NCBI GenBank assembly: GCA_020631735.1 | Contig: CM036201.1 | Coordinates: 75,034,353-75,098,352, forward strand | Source: Saccharum officinarum | Lineage: Eukaryota; Streptophyta; Magnoliopsida; Poales; Poaceae | DNA: 64,000 nucleotides | Direction of reading: 5' to 3' | Shown here: piece after piece, positions 24,580-37,000 of the stretch | Numbering within the stretch: position 1 is the first letter of the stretch | Layout: every line of letters begins with the position of its first letter | The notes under the pieces: generated by a model | What the model was told of the DNA's origin: nothing | Seen by the model: the letters and a program-made list of their open reading frames with translations, nothing else | The model's database searches: none | Position numbers and translations under genes: made by a program

Positions 24580-25030
24580 CTATGACCGGACGCGGTCCTG
24601 GTCATGACCGGACGCGTCCGATCAGTACTAACACTTCACTGCGGGTTCAACTGATCGACCGGACGCGGTCCTTGAGAGGACCGGACGCGGTGGTCAGTCT
24701 GACATGTGTTCCAGAGGGTAAACAGCGTAATCGGACGCGGCTGTGAAGTGATCGGCGCGTCCGGTCACGTTCCAGTAAGGTCCCGTGGTGACCTGACGCG
24801 TCCGGTCACCTATGATCGGACACGGTCGTGCGTCAATTCATTTTTCTAGTAAGCTCTTGCATGATCGAACGCGTCTGATCATCCCTGATCGGCGCGTCCG
24901 GTCATCTCAGACCGGCGCATCCGGTCATCACAGATCGGCGCGTCCGGTCACTCAGCGTAGCTTTCGGTTTTCGACCGTTACACCTGACCGGCGCGTCCGG
25001 TCATGTCGACAGGCGCGTCCGGTCAGTGCG
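24580..25030 (+). promoter_or_regulatory. U3 palindrome array (CCGGACGCGTCCGG-type)
   Basis: About 14 full or half copies of a palindrome whose best form is GACCGGACGCGTCCGGTC lie within 450 bases. The array ends about 50 bases before the TATA box. Copies vary between GGACGCGG, GGCGCGTCCGGTCA and similar. Its position suggests a U3 enhancer or repressor-binding array, but function is inferred only. The same feature is at 47145-47575 in the 3' LTR and 5940-6390 in the first contig copy. Confidence 0.6.
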
Positions 25031-25076
25031 TGTTTTGCTTATTCGAAAGGTAACGGTTGGATTTGTCTGAGGGGTG

Positions 25077-25084
25077 TATAAATA
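25077..25084 (+). promoter_or_regulatory. TATA box of copia 5' LTR
   Basis: TATAAATA in the context GGGGTGTATAAATACATCCC, at the U3/R border. The matching box in the 3' LTR is at 47622-47629. Confidence 0.75.
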
Positions 25085-25788
25085 CATCCCCTCCACCTCT
25101 TTTAGAGGTCTCTTGCTCATTTGTTCAGCTGAGAAACACCTTTGAAGTGCAAGGGAGTGCAAGAGCCCTAGTGAGGATAGAGATTTGCAAATCAAAGTTT
25201 GAGAATCCTCTCTAGTGACAAGAGTGTAGCAAGTGTGTATCCATCTTCTCATTAGGCTTGTTGTGGTCAAGTGAGAGTTCTAGCTTGTTACTCTTGGTGA
25301 TCGTCATCACATAGACGGTTCGGTGGTGATTGGGAGTTTGGTGATCATCCGACGAGATTGTGGGTGACCCAACTCAAGTTGTGAGCGGTTTTGGGTGATT
25401 CGCCGCGACGGAGTGTCGAAGAATCAACCCGTAGAGAGCACTTGATCCTTGTGCGGATCAAGGGGGAGCTACACCCTTGCGCGGGTGCTCCAACGAGGAC
25501 TAGTGGGGAGTGGCGACTCTCCGATACCTCGGCAAAACATCGCCGTGTTCCTAACCCTTACTTTCAAGCATTTACTTTCGTGCATTACTTTCATTGCTTG
25601 TTTACTTTCCTAGAATTGCCATGCTAGTCTAGGATTGGAACTTAGGGTGCAAAACTTTTATCAGTAGAATCACAAGGAACACTAGTAGGCACTAGGGGTG
25701 AAGTTTGGCTTGTAGGATTTAATTTTTGCAATTAATTTTTAGAAAAGCCCAATTCACCTCCCCTCTTGGGCATCTTGATCCTTTCAAT

Positions 25789-25800
25789 TGGTATCAGAGC
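25789..25800 (+). promoter_or_regulatory. Primer-binding site (initiator tRNA-Met)
   Basis: TGGTATCAGAGC, complementary to the 3' end of plant initiator tRNA-Met, begins two bases after the 5' LTR. This is where minus-strand cDNA synthesis would start. Confidence 0.92.
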
Positions 25801-25839
25801 CGTGTTGCTCTTAATTTAGGCTCCACCGCCTAGAGCAAG

Positions 25840-27280
25840 ATGTCTAATGGGGAATGACCACCTCCCACTTTTGAGGGAGACGATTTTCCATATTGGAAAA
25901 TTCGTATGGAGGCGTACCTCGAAGTCATAGATGTTGGGTGCCTTAGAGCCATAACCGAAGGGCTTCCTCCTATAAGGGATCCCGCCAACCCAAGTGGTGA
26001 CGAGGAGAAGTACGACCGGTGGAATGCAAAGGCAAAAAATACACTCTACCGGGGACTAGGCAAAGATATCTTCAATCGTGTGCGTAATGCCAAAAATGCT
26101 CATGAGTTGTTGGAAAATCTTTGTGCTCTCCATGAGGGAACTAAGAGTGAGCGTGAGGAACGCTATCATATTGCCTTAAAGAAAATTAATTCTTTTGAGA
26201 TGCTTCCCAAAGAAAGTGCTAATGAGATGTACACTCGTTTGAATATTCTTATAGAAGATCTCAATGCTCTTGGACTCACTCAAATAAGTCAATCGGATGT
26301 TGCAAGGAGGATCTTGAGTGTTCTTTCCGTTGAGAAGTATGGACATATTATCACCGTACTTCACCAAAGTGATCTCTCCACCGCAACACCGATACAAGTA
26401 TTGGGAAAGATCAACGCACATGAGATATACATGCACATCACTCCAGAAGAGGGCTCATCATCTTTCAAGAAGAAAGACTTGGCCTTCAAAGCTAGCCATG
26501 AAAAAAAAAAAGAAGAAGGGCCAAGCCATGACAGTGCAAGAAAGCTCAAGTGAAAGTGACATTGATGATGCATCACTTGCACTCATGGTGAGGAAGACCA
26601 CCAAGATGCTAAAGAAGCTCAACAAGAGTGGCATCAAGTTCGATGGCAAGAAGAAGAAATTCTTCACAAGTAGCAAAATGAAGCCAATCTCCGAAATGAA
26701 TTACTTCAATTGTGGAGAACTTGGCCACCTAGCTCACCAATGCTCGAAGCCTCCAAAAGACAAGTATAAGAACAAGTACAAGGGCAAGAAAGATGATTTA
26801 AGTGATGAAGAAGATTAGAAAAGAAAGAACAAGCTATACAAAAAGAAAGATGGCAAGAAAACAGAGTTCTACAAGAAGAAGAAGGGAGGCAAAGCTTATA
26901 TTGTTGGTGATTGGCTCACCAACATTGAATCATCATGTGAGTCCTCCAGCGATCAAAGTGACAATAAAAAAGAGAAGATCGCCGCACTTGTGATTGGGCC
27001 ATCATCATCTTCAACGACATCTTCATCACCACCTTCACCGCCCCCTTCATCATCATCTTCCACTACTCATCTATGCCTTATGGCTAAGGGTGATCGAAAG
27101 GTACAAAATAGTGATAGTGATGATGATGATAGTGATAGTGATGATGAATATGATGCACCTTCTTATGATGAACTAGTAAAATTGTTAAACAAATATTCTA
27201 AAATCATAAGGAGGACTAGAAATGAAACTGATGAGCTTCAACATGAAAATGAATCACTCTCATCTAAGCTTGAAAGTGCA
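25840..27280 (+). pseudogene. Copia gag, N-terminal portion, frameshifted and truncated
   Basis: The capsid frame begins at ATG 25840 with an in-frame TGA at 25855-25857. It reads through a UBN2-type capsid domain (RYHIALKKINSFEML near codon 110) and then loses frame in an A-run at about 26500-26511. In the next frame a CCHC zinc knuckle appears at 26700-26741 (NCGELGHLAHQC), but the first Cys is Tyr (TAC), so metal binding is probably lost. A TAG follows at 26816-26818. The continuing frame holds a Ser-rich and Asp/Ser-rich stretch and a coiled segment (DELQHENESLSSKLES). At 27281 the sequence switches into gypsy leader DNA. The remainder of gag resumes at 38431, but a piece between seems to be missing. 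Confidence 0.85.
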
Positions 27281-27542
27281 CGGACTATTGAGAGATACTT
27301 TGGTAGAACTTTATTGTTGAAGTTAACTCTTCTTTTGACCTTCCAAAGACGAGTTGACGAACTTCTTGAAGCCTTTGTACTTGAGTCATCGGAAAATCTT
27401 CATAAAGTCTTCCAGCAAGCAAGAAGATAGATAGAAGTCTATTTTAACTTGTTATCCTCAAAAACTTTTATATTGTAAATTCATTTTGAAGTTTTCAAAT
27501 GTAATGTTGTAGCTGATCCATTGTACGAGCTCTGATACCACC
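27281..27542 (-). repeat. Orphan PBS and leader of a second, lost gypsy unit
   Basis: This matches 33741-34002 with a handful of substitutions, including the primer-binding site (27529-27540, minus TGGTATCAGAGC). It lies outside the left LTR, where host DNA should be. It therefore belonged to another internal domain that continued to a third LTR, now deleted. The junction to copia gag lies in a shared CG(G/A)ACTATTGAGAG word. Confidence 0.85.
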
Positions 27543-30500
27543 TGTAGCAGAACCTCCTAAATTATATGGCCCACATGCACCTGTCATTGTCCCTAAGACC
27601 TCTGACAGCGATACATGTACACCAAATAACCTAAGAAGATCTGTCGGGTGCCCTCACAGGACCCCGATTAAACTACATTTAATAACTCATACCAGGATCA
27701 ACAAAGGAGTAACTACAACATTACAACATTTGTAAAAACTTACATCAGAGTGCAGAAGAATAACAACAATGAATTTATAAATCATGATTAAGTTAACTTT
27801 TTACAAACTTAACTTGTATTGCGGAAGTCGAGTAGAACTACAGAAGACAACTTAGGTAGAGCACCTAAGTTAGGAGAGGACAACCAGATCATGTCGAGCC
27901 CACCGACATGACCTAATTAGCAGCACCAGTTAGCACCTACAATAGGGGTTAACAAACCCTGAGTACGAGAGTACTCAACAAGACTTACCCGACTAAGACA
28001 TAGACTCCAAGGGTATGCTAGCTTTAGGGAATCAAGGTACGGGTATTCAAGAATCAAAATTTTCTTTTGCAGAAAAGCTTACTAAAGTGAGTCCTTACCT
28101 TTAAAGTTTTACTTTTACCATTGATGGTTCATTAACCAATTCTAAGTGATCCTAATCTAGATCAAAGTAATTATCATCAAAACCTTTCTTATTCTTTCTT
28201 TCAATTCTAGTTCTTAACTACGATGCAAGTCAGGCGATCGAGTCTCCATAACCGAGGAGCAACGACGATTCGAACCGATTATACCCAGTTGGGGATCCCT
28301 AACCTCACGACATATGTAGAAACGAATCTTGCATATATCAACCCTCATTTAGATCTCCCAAAACCAGAACGTGTCCATCGCCACCCGAGAGTACAGTACC
28401 CCTCGAACCCGACCAAATTCTAGCCCCGAGGGTACACGCTACTCTCGCCATCTCTCCACTCCCAGTGCGAGGTTAGACGTTCTCGTAATGGAATCACCAA
28501 CATTTTGGGCTTACCCAAGGCATGAGGCTAGTTGCAAAGTCTCGAACACAACAGGCTTACAACGAACGGACCTTAACAGACAAGGCGGAAACACTACATT
28601 GAGACTCCTTTCCCAATGCATGTTAGCAGTGGCCAAACCACCCGCCCGATCTTTCAAGTTCATTCTCATATTTCAATATTCATTCAATATGCCGTCATGG
28701 CTATATAAACATTGCATTTAAAAGCTTAACTTCTAAGCATAGCGAAGCATACTACGCATTTTCCGTAAAACAGGTATCAAGGTTGATATCACAATAATCA
28801 AGGATGATAATGCAGCAATTAGGTTATCACTCAACTCCTAATTACTTAATGCAGTAAACCATAATATAAATAATAAAACATTTGTAAAATTCAAGGTAGG
28901 GTTTAAATGCACCGGGGCTTGCCTTTGTTGCAGCGGTGGTTAGTTCTCGTAGAAGTCAAGTTTGACACCAACACCTCGAGTGTATTACCTTCTCCGAAGC
29001 TTGATCGACATGATCCAAAACACTCTCGTATGCACTACACGTAATAAAAATGATGCGATGCTTAACATGATGGAATGCATGCCATGATGCATGATAATGA
29101 ACAAAGCATAGCATAAAAGGGACATTTAGAAAGGATAAACATTAGTTATCTACTTGAGTACAACTTTCCTTCGCGGTACATTTGCAATCCAACAGAACTA
29201 TCAAACAACTTCAATCACATTAAGATGTTGTTACGAAAACTACTTAACTTTACTTTTTACCCAAGAGGTTGCATCTAATAACAAGTCTATCACATGACCA
29301 CTAATTACTTACACAAGAAATCATTAACCATTAATGATCTATGTTAAACACCTTAATTATCATTAACAAATCATAGTTAGCAAGTTAATCGTGAGTTCAA
29401 GCAACTCAATAAGATGTCATGGATCATCACATGTTAATGACCCAAGGTCAACAATCAATCCAAAAGTCACACAAAACTCTAAATGATTAAACACTAATCA
29501 TTTGATTAACTAATTAATTAATGAAGCATAAATTAAGCATAAAATCAGAGTTATCGAATTAATCTCAAATTTTTATTTTAAGAAGTTTACATCATAACTA
29601 AGTGGCAAAACAATCTTCATAATTTTTAGATAATTATATACGCCTAGAAAAATTAGGAAAAAGCCATTTATTAAATAATAAAGAAAAGACATATAATAAA
29701 GTATTTAATTAAAAGTTATCAAAACAATACCAAACTTTGTGCGGAGGTTGTTTACATCATGAAACAGTGGTACAAACAAGTTTCATAATTTTTAGACATT
29801 TATATTGGCCTACAAAAATCATAGAAGTTGCATTTCTTAATTAAAAGAGGTAATTTTAAATCATGCCAAAACTATTTAAATTTTAGGTTTTATATTTTTC
29901 CTAAGTATCCATCATCACAGAGAAGCTACACAAAAATTTTTAGGATTTTACGAGCTCTAGTTATTTTACTATGAAATAAACAAAATTTAGCACTATTTAC
30001 CATTTTCTAAAAAAATCAAAAAGAAAAAAAACAACTTCTGCGCGGTGAACAGTCGCCCCTGCGACTGACAGGCGGGACCGGGTGGTCAGCGCACAGCGCG
30101 CCCGCGTTGACCCCAACACCCGCCAGCTTTGACCGGCAAGAGCTCGCCGGTGGTGACCTCGTCGGCGACGAGACCTTCACCGACGCGCTCCTCTCTCCAT
30201 CCCGCACACGCTGATGGTACCGGTTGACACTCTAGCGGACGGCAGCGAGCTCAACACCGGAAATGGCGGCACGGCGGCATGGCAAGGCGACGGAAACGGC
30301 CACCGGAGGACTCACCGGCGACGGAGAGGGTACCAACACCATCCTTGCACACAGGTGAACTTGACTGACTATCTAATCGAACGGCAACGTCTCACAATGC
30401 TCGTGGCTACGCACGCGGCGGCACGGTGGAACAGAGGTCGCCGGCGAGCACGCGGTCCGACGTCTACAGGGCGGTAGCAGCTATACCAAGAGCACGGGCG

Positions 30501-32052
30501 TAAACCGGAGCTCACCGCGATCCTCATGCGACTGCTGGTTGAAGGCGAAGCCGACCGGAGAGCTCTGGCCACGGTGCGACCAAGCTCGGCGGCGCGCTGT
30601 CCCTGCGCGAGGAAGATGGCGGCGCGCGGGCGGCACAGGCACCTCGAGGCTGGGCGAGCTGGCTCAGATGAGGCGCAAGAAAGTGGTGAACACGACTGCG
30701 CGATCAATTGAGGAAACAGCGAGCGGTGGCGCGGCGCTTTGCCGGCGGGATCAGGAACTGGACGGTGGCGGCAAAAGAAAGATGAAGAAGATGACCGGCG
30801 CTGGAGCTTTTATAGGGCAGGGAGGAAATGGAGAGGTATCTGGCGTCTTCGCGAACCCGATCACGTGGACGGACGCGCGTCCATGCGCGAGAAGCAACGC
30901 GGAGGCGACCAAACGGGGCACGCCGGTGACGCAGCAAACAGCTCGGTGGCAAGCAGGGGATGGCCGGACTACTGTAGCAATACCACTGCATTTCTCCTTT
31001 TTCTGTTTTCTTCAAATTATTCCCAAATTTGTATAGCAACTTTAAAATCTCCAAAAACGAAAGTTGTTCAACTTCTTGAGATCTCCAACTTTGATTTTTG
31101 GACCAGACTCAGATTTTGAATAGTTTTTGAAATTTGAAATCAAATTCAAATGGGAGCACTTTTAGGATTTCAGAAAATTCAAAATTACTTTAAATTTTTT
31201 AATAAAACTTGAAAATCTGTAATAAGAGAAATTGTATAACTTTTGAAGATCTACGGCTTTCATAATTGGGTCATCACCCAATTATGCCTAGTTTTTGAAA
31301 TTGAATTAAAATTTAAATTTGGGATTTGAATCTTTTCAATTTTATTCAAAATTTTACATTGAAACTTTGAAAACCTAAAACACAAAAGTTGTACATCTAG
31401 ATAATACCTACAACTTTGCTTTCGGACTTACCTCAAAATTTTGCTTAGATTTTGAGTTATTCAAAAATGGGCAAAACTATACATGGGAATTTAGTTTTTT
31501 TAATCCTCTTGTTATTTTGTTATTTCATTCATTTGGTAATTAATTGGAGACTACAAATTGTTCCGTTAACACCATTATTATCACAAAATAAAAGTTTGCT
31601 CATCACACCAAAACATGGAGCAAGAATTACAAAACTTTTATTTATAAAAGTTGATTTATTAATTCAACGAAAATTGGATTTATTAACACTAATAAAACAT
31701 TATTTCATGTGATAAGCAATATGACATTATTAACATATTAAGCATACTAATAAAAATAACATATCAAAACATTATTGAAACATGTGAAACATGTATATGA
31801 AACATGAAACATTCTAAAACTATACTTGAAACATTTCCTTGCAACATAAACAAGGTATTCAGAACATGTGCAACATATAAACCTTACATGGGAAACATTG
31901 CATATGCAACACATGCAACACACGCAACATATGCCACATGACTAAAATAACATGTGCAACAGGAATGCATTTATGGCATGTCATTTGATGTTTATGCTTG
32001 ATGATGGTTCATGATCAAGTTTTAATTGTTTCCTAACATCTGGGATGTTACA
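27543..32052 (-). repeat. Left LTR of nested gypsy element (3' LTR of the intact unit)
   Basis: 4510 bases, TG...CA on the minus strand. It includes a GC-rich segment (about 30040-30980) upstream and around a minus-strand TATA box (30807-30814), and an AT-rich remainder with GAAACAT/GCAACAT words at 31780-31960. Open frames in the GC-rich part are not conserved in style with any protein I recognise. If the TATA is used, the transcribed R-U5 part would exceed 3 kb. Confidence 0.9.
30807..30814 (-). promoter_or_regulatory. TATA box of gypsy LTR (left copy)
   Basis: The minus strand reads TATAAAAG in the context CCCTATAAAAGCTCCAG. The equivalent in the right LTR is at 37266-37273. Confidence 0.6.
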
Positions 32053-33988
32053 GCCTACCCCCCTTAAAAAAATCTCGTCCCGAGATTTAGGGAATGACAT
32101 AACCCATGGGGTTACATAAGGGAAAAGGAAATGTGTCAAGTACATTAACCTTGAGAAAGTACATAAAGCAACAAGGATTGATTCAAGAATTACAACCGGT
32201 TTCATAATGACGGTTGTAATTAATAAGGTATTTAGAGAAATCTTGGAGACATGGATTACTCCAAAAAGAAATTCCAAGAGAGTCGTAAGAACGTCAACTG
32301 CGGACTATAATGAATCATGGTCATAGACCTTGCTATAGCAAATACCTCGTATTCCCGTACAGTGATCAGCCATAGGGATTTCCACGATACCTGCTATACC
32401 ATTGTTACTGATCATGGTACCACTATAGGGCACAATTGTTGCAGCTTTCAAGAAAGTAGGATCTTCTTGTTGAAACGAAAATATTCACAGAAGAGATCAA
32501 GATTACAATCGTGATTTGATAATGGTTCCAACATCAAGGATTAAGATAATTCAAAAGAAGTATGGGCATGAATTCCCAAGACATATTGCAAATAGTGAGG
32601 GCATATTAGTCATGAGACTATAATGGATCATGACCTCAGACCTTGATACCTGCGCGCACCCAGCAGAAACCCGTGTGACCCGGGCACACAAGAGACTCTA
32701 GGTTCCGACGCGGCACCATGGTCACGGAACGTGGCACCACTATAGGGCACAACAACGATAACCCTCGTCTCACAATATTGAGAATATAACCGAGATCAGA
32801 AGTCGGTCATAATCACAAGGCGTCTAGGGACTCAGAAAGACAACTTTGAATCCCTAAGGAGCGTCTAGTGAATGAAAACATCCTAGTTGTGGACTATAAG
32901 GAATCATGATCATAGACCCTGATAACAGCAAGTGTCCGGTACTTCCTTATGGTAGCAAGTCACAAGAAACTCCAGGATACAACGCTGTTCCATTGTCACT
33001 GATCATGGTACCAGCATAGGGCACAACTGCAGTAACTCATTTGACAATGTCAGTATTATAACCAAGATCAGAGATTGGTTATAATAACAAAGGATCTGGA
33101 GAGGTTAGAATTCTCCGATGAATGTCCAACGAGTGAAAACACATTAATTATGAGCTATAATGGTTTAGGAGCACCGACTACGGTACCAGTGCATATTCTG
33201 GTGGAACTCGTGTGGTCATGAATCACAGAGTATTCTAGGTTTAACACAGCACCCTAGTCACGGGTCGAGACACCACTATAGAGCACAACTAAAGTAACTC
33301 TCGTCAAACACATGTAAATGATCCATATCAAAGTAATAGCATGTGTCAGGATGGAAGAAATCAAGACGTGACACGTGCATACATTGAGAAGTCAATGCAA
33401 GGAGTAGTCCTAGGTTTTACATGGAGTCGACATGGTAAATAAAGTGTATCCAGAAGTTTCCCAAAGATTAGGAACTTGTGGAGTAGGGATCATCAAAGGA
33501 CTAATAGAACCTGGTACAGGACGAGATTCATCAATAGAACAGTTATAACGAATAATAACTGCTCCCCGAATCTTAAGGCGGGAAATTTTAATCATTATTT
33601 TATTATCATTTTATGCATGATATGAAATATGCTCGTCCTATACGTCTTCTCAACGTCAGGAGTACTTCATCTTCATCATGTTAGTAGATACCAATTAGTA
33701 TATAGGGCAAAACTTTATATACTATCTTCACTGGTCAAGACGAACTATTGAGAGATACTTCGGTAGAACTTTATTGTTGAAGTTAACTCTTCTTTTGACC
33801 TTCCAAAGACGAGTTGACGAACTTCTTGAAGCCTTTGTACTTGAATCATCGGAAAATCTTCATAAAGTCTTCCAGCAAGCAAGAAGATAGATAGAAGTCT
33901 ATTTTAACTTGTTATCCTCAAAAACTTTTATATTGTAAATTCATTTTGAAGTTTTCAAATGTAATGTTGTAGCTGATCCATTGTACGA
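32053..33988 (-). mobile_element. Non-coding interior of nested gypsy element
   Basis: Next to the left LTR the minus strand shows a purine tract AAGGGGGGTAGGC (32053-32072 region) preceded by a perfect hairpin AATCTCG-GGA-CGAGATT (32071-32087). About 32300-33340 consists of four diverged direct repeats of 262-317 bases, each holding ACCACTATAGGGCACAA (32421, 32738, 33012, 33274) and a CTATAATGGATCATG-like word. No gag or pol domain is present, so proteins must have come from another element. Confidence 0.8.
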
Positions 33989-34000
33989 GCTCTGATACCA
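33989..34000 (-). promoter_or_regulatory. Primer-binding site of nested gypsy element
   Basis: The minus strand reads TGGTATCAGAGC two bases after the LTR end (CTGCTACA, GG, PBS), again matching initiator tRNA-Met. This fixes the element's orientation. Confidence 0.9.
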
Positions 34001-34002
34001 CC

Positions 34003-37000
34003 TGTAGCAGAACCTCCTAAATTATATGGCCCACATGCACCTGTCATTGTCCCTAAGACCTCTGACAGCGATACATGTACACCAAATAACCTAAGAAGAT
34101 CTGTTGGGTGCCCTCACAGGACCCCGATTAAACTACATTTAACAACTCATAACAGGATCAACAAAGGAGTAACTACAACATTACAACATTTGTAAAAACT
34201 TACATCAGAGTGCGGAAGAATAACAACAATGAATTTATAAATCATGATTAAGTTAACTTTTTACAAACTTAACTTGTATTGCGAAAGTCGAGTAGAACTA
34301 CAGAAGACAACTTAGGTAGAGCACCTAAGTTAGGAGAGGACAACCAGATCATGTCGAGCCCACCGACATGACCTAATTAGCAGCACCAGTTAGCACCTGC
34401 AATAGGGGTTAACAAACCCTGAGTACGAGAGTACTCAACAAGACTTACCCGACTAAGACAAAGACTCCAAGGGCATGCTAGCTTTAGGGAATCAAGGTAC
34501 GGGTATTCAAGAATCAAAATTTTCTTTTGCAGAAAAGCTTACTAAAGTGAGTCCTTACCTTCAAAGTTTTACTTTTACCATTGATGGTTCATTAACCTAT
34601 TCTAAGTGATCCTAATCTAGATCAAAGTAATTATCATCAAAACCTTTCTCATTCTTTCTTTCAATTCTAGTTCTTAACTACGATGCAAGTCAGGCGATCG
34701 AGTCTCCATAACCGAGGAGCAACGACGATTCGAACCGATTATACCCAGCTGGGGATCCCTAACCTCACGACATATGTAGAAACGAATCTTGCATATATCA
34801 ACCCTCATTTAGATCTCCCAAAACCAGAACATGTCCATCGCCACCCGAGAGTACAGTACCCCTCGAACCCGACCAAATTCTAGCCCCGAGGGTACACGCT
34901 ACTCTCGCCATCTCTCCACTCCCAGTGCGAGGTTAGACGTTCTCGTAATGGAATCACCAACATTTTGGGCTTACCCAAGGCATGAGGCTAGTTGCAAAGT
35001 CTCGAACACAACAGGCTTACAACGAACGGACCTTAACTGACAAGGCGGAAACACTACATTGAGACTCCTTTCCCAATGCGTGTTAGCAGTGGCAAACCAC
35101 CCGCCCGATCTTTCAAGTTCATTCTCATATTTCAATATTCATTCAATATGCCGTCATGGCTATATAAACATTGCATTTAAAAGCTTAACTTCTAAGCATA
35201 TCGAAGCATACTACGCATTTTCCATAAAACAGGTATCAAGGTTGATATCACAATAATCAAGGATGATAATGCAGCAATTAGGTTATCACTCAACTCCTAA
35301 TTACTTAATGCAGTAAACCATAATATAAATAATAAAACATTTGTAAAATTCAAGGTAGGGTTTAAATGCACCGGGGCTTGCCTTTGTTGCAGCGGTGGTT
35401 ATTTCTCGTAGAAGTCAAGTTTGACACCAACACCTCGAGTGTATTACCTTCTCCGAAGCTTGATCGACATGATCCAAAACACTCTCGTATGCACTACACG
35501 TAATAAAAATGATGCGATGCTTAACATGATGGAATGCATGCCATGATGCATGATAATGAACAAAGCATAGCATAAAAGGGACATTTAGAAAGGATAAAAA
35601 TTAGTTATCTACTTGAGTACAACTTTCCTTCGCGGTACATTTGCAATCCAACAGAACTATCAAACAACTTCAATCACATTAAGATGTTGTTACGAAAACT
35701 ATTTAACTTTACTTTTTACCCAAGAGGTTGCATCTAATAACAAGTCTATCACATGACCACTAATTACTTACACAAGAAATCATTAACCATTAATGATCTA
35801 TGTTAAACACCTTAATTATCATTAACAAATCATAGTTAGCAAGTTAATCGTGAGTTCAAGCAACTCAATAAGATGCCATGGATCATCACATGTTAATGAC
35901 CCAAGGTCAACAATCAATCCAAAAGTCACACAAAACTCTAAATGATTAAACACTAATCATTTGATTAACTAATTAATTAATAAAGCATAAATTAAGCATA
36001 AAATCAGAGTTATCCAATTAATCTCAAATTTTTATTTTAAGAAGTTTACATCATAACTAAGTGGCAAAACAATCTTCATAATTTTTAGATAATTATATAC
36101 GCCTAGAAAAATTAGGAAAAAGCCATTTATTAAATAATAAAGAAAAGACATATAATAAAGTATTTAATTAAAAGTTATCAAAACAATACCAAACTTTGTG
36201 TGGAGGTTGTTTACATCATGAAACAGTGGTACAAACAAGTTTCATAATTTTTAGACATTTATATTGGCCTACAAAAATCATAGAAGTTGCATTTCTTAAT
36301 TAAAAGAGGTAATTTTAAATCATACCAAAACTATTTAAATTCTAGGTTTCATATTTTTTCTAGGTAGCCATCATCACAAAGAAGCTACACAAAAAGTTTC
36401 AGGATTTTACGAGCTCTAGTTATTTTACTATGAAATAAACAAAATTTAGCACTATTTACCATTTTCTAAAAAAATCAAAAAGAAAAAAAAACAACTTCCG
36501 CGCGGTGCACAGTCGCCCCTGCGACTGACAGGCGGGACCGGGTGGTAGCGCACAGCGCGCCCGCGTTGACCCCAACACCCGCCAGCTTTGACCGGCAAGA
36601 GCTCGCCGGTGGTGACCTCATCGGCGACGAGACCTTCACCGACGCGCTCCTCTCTCCCTCCCGCACACGCTGATGGTACCGGTTGACACTCTAGCGGACG
36701 GCAGCGAGCTCAACGCCGGAAATGGCGGCACGGCGGCATGGCAAGGCGACGGAAACGGCCACCGGAGGACTCACCGGCGACGGCGACGGTACCAACACCA
36801 TCCTTGCACATAGGTGAACTTGACTGACTATCTAATCGAACGGCAACGTCTCACAATGCTCGTGGCTACGCACGCGGCGGCACGGTGGAACAGAGGTCGC
36901 CGGCAAGCACGCTGTCCGACGTCTACAGGGCGGTAGCAGCTATACCAAGAGCACGGGCGTAAACCGGAGCTCACCGCGAACCTCATGCGACTGCTGGTTG

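Larger units (their letters stand above)
24144..25786 (+). repeat. 5' LTR of copia element
   Basis: It is 1643 bases, TG...CA, with short terminal inverted repeat TGAAAG/CTTTCA. U3 runs to about the TATA box at 25077-25084. A small hairpin (ACCTCTTTTAGAGGT) follows within the likely R start. The primer-binding site starts two bases after the LTR. Confidence 0.95.
18639..26377. repeat. Second, complete-context copy of the duplicated block
   Basis: This is the partner of 1-7737 (see that entry). Here the block continues without interruption into the full bromodomain gene on the left and the full copia element on the right. This copy therefore represents the real locus structure. Confidence 0.95.

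Noticed and set aside
30040..31000. Several open frames over 100 codons in the GC-rich part of the gypsy LTR (and the same at 36500-37580)
   Set aside because: They overlap in several frames on both strands, lack any recognisable domain, change between the two LTR copies, and lie around a TATA box in an LTR. Composition alone explains them.
31981..32277. Minus-strand frame ending in a Gly/Arg/Lys-rich stretch beside the gypsy polypurine tract, as a pol C-terminus
   Set aside because: It runs through the polypurine tract from the LTR side pattern and has no RT, RNase H or integrase motif; it is non-coding end sequence.
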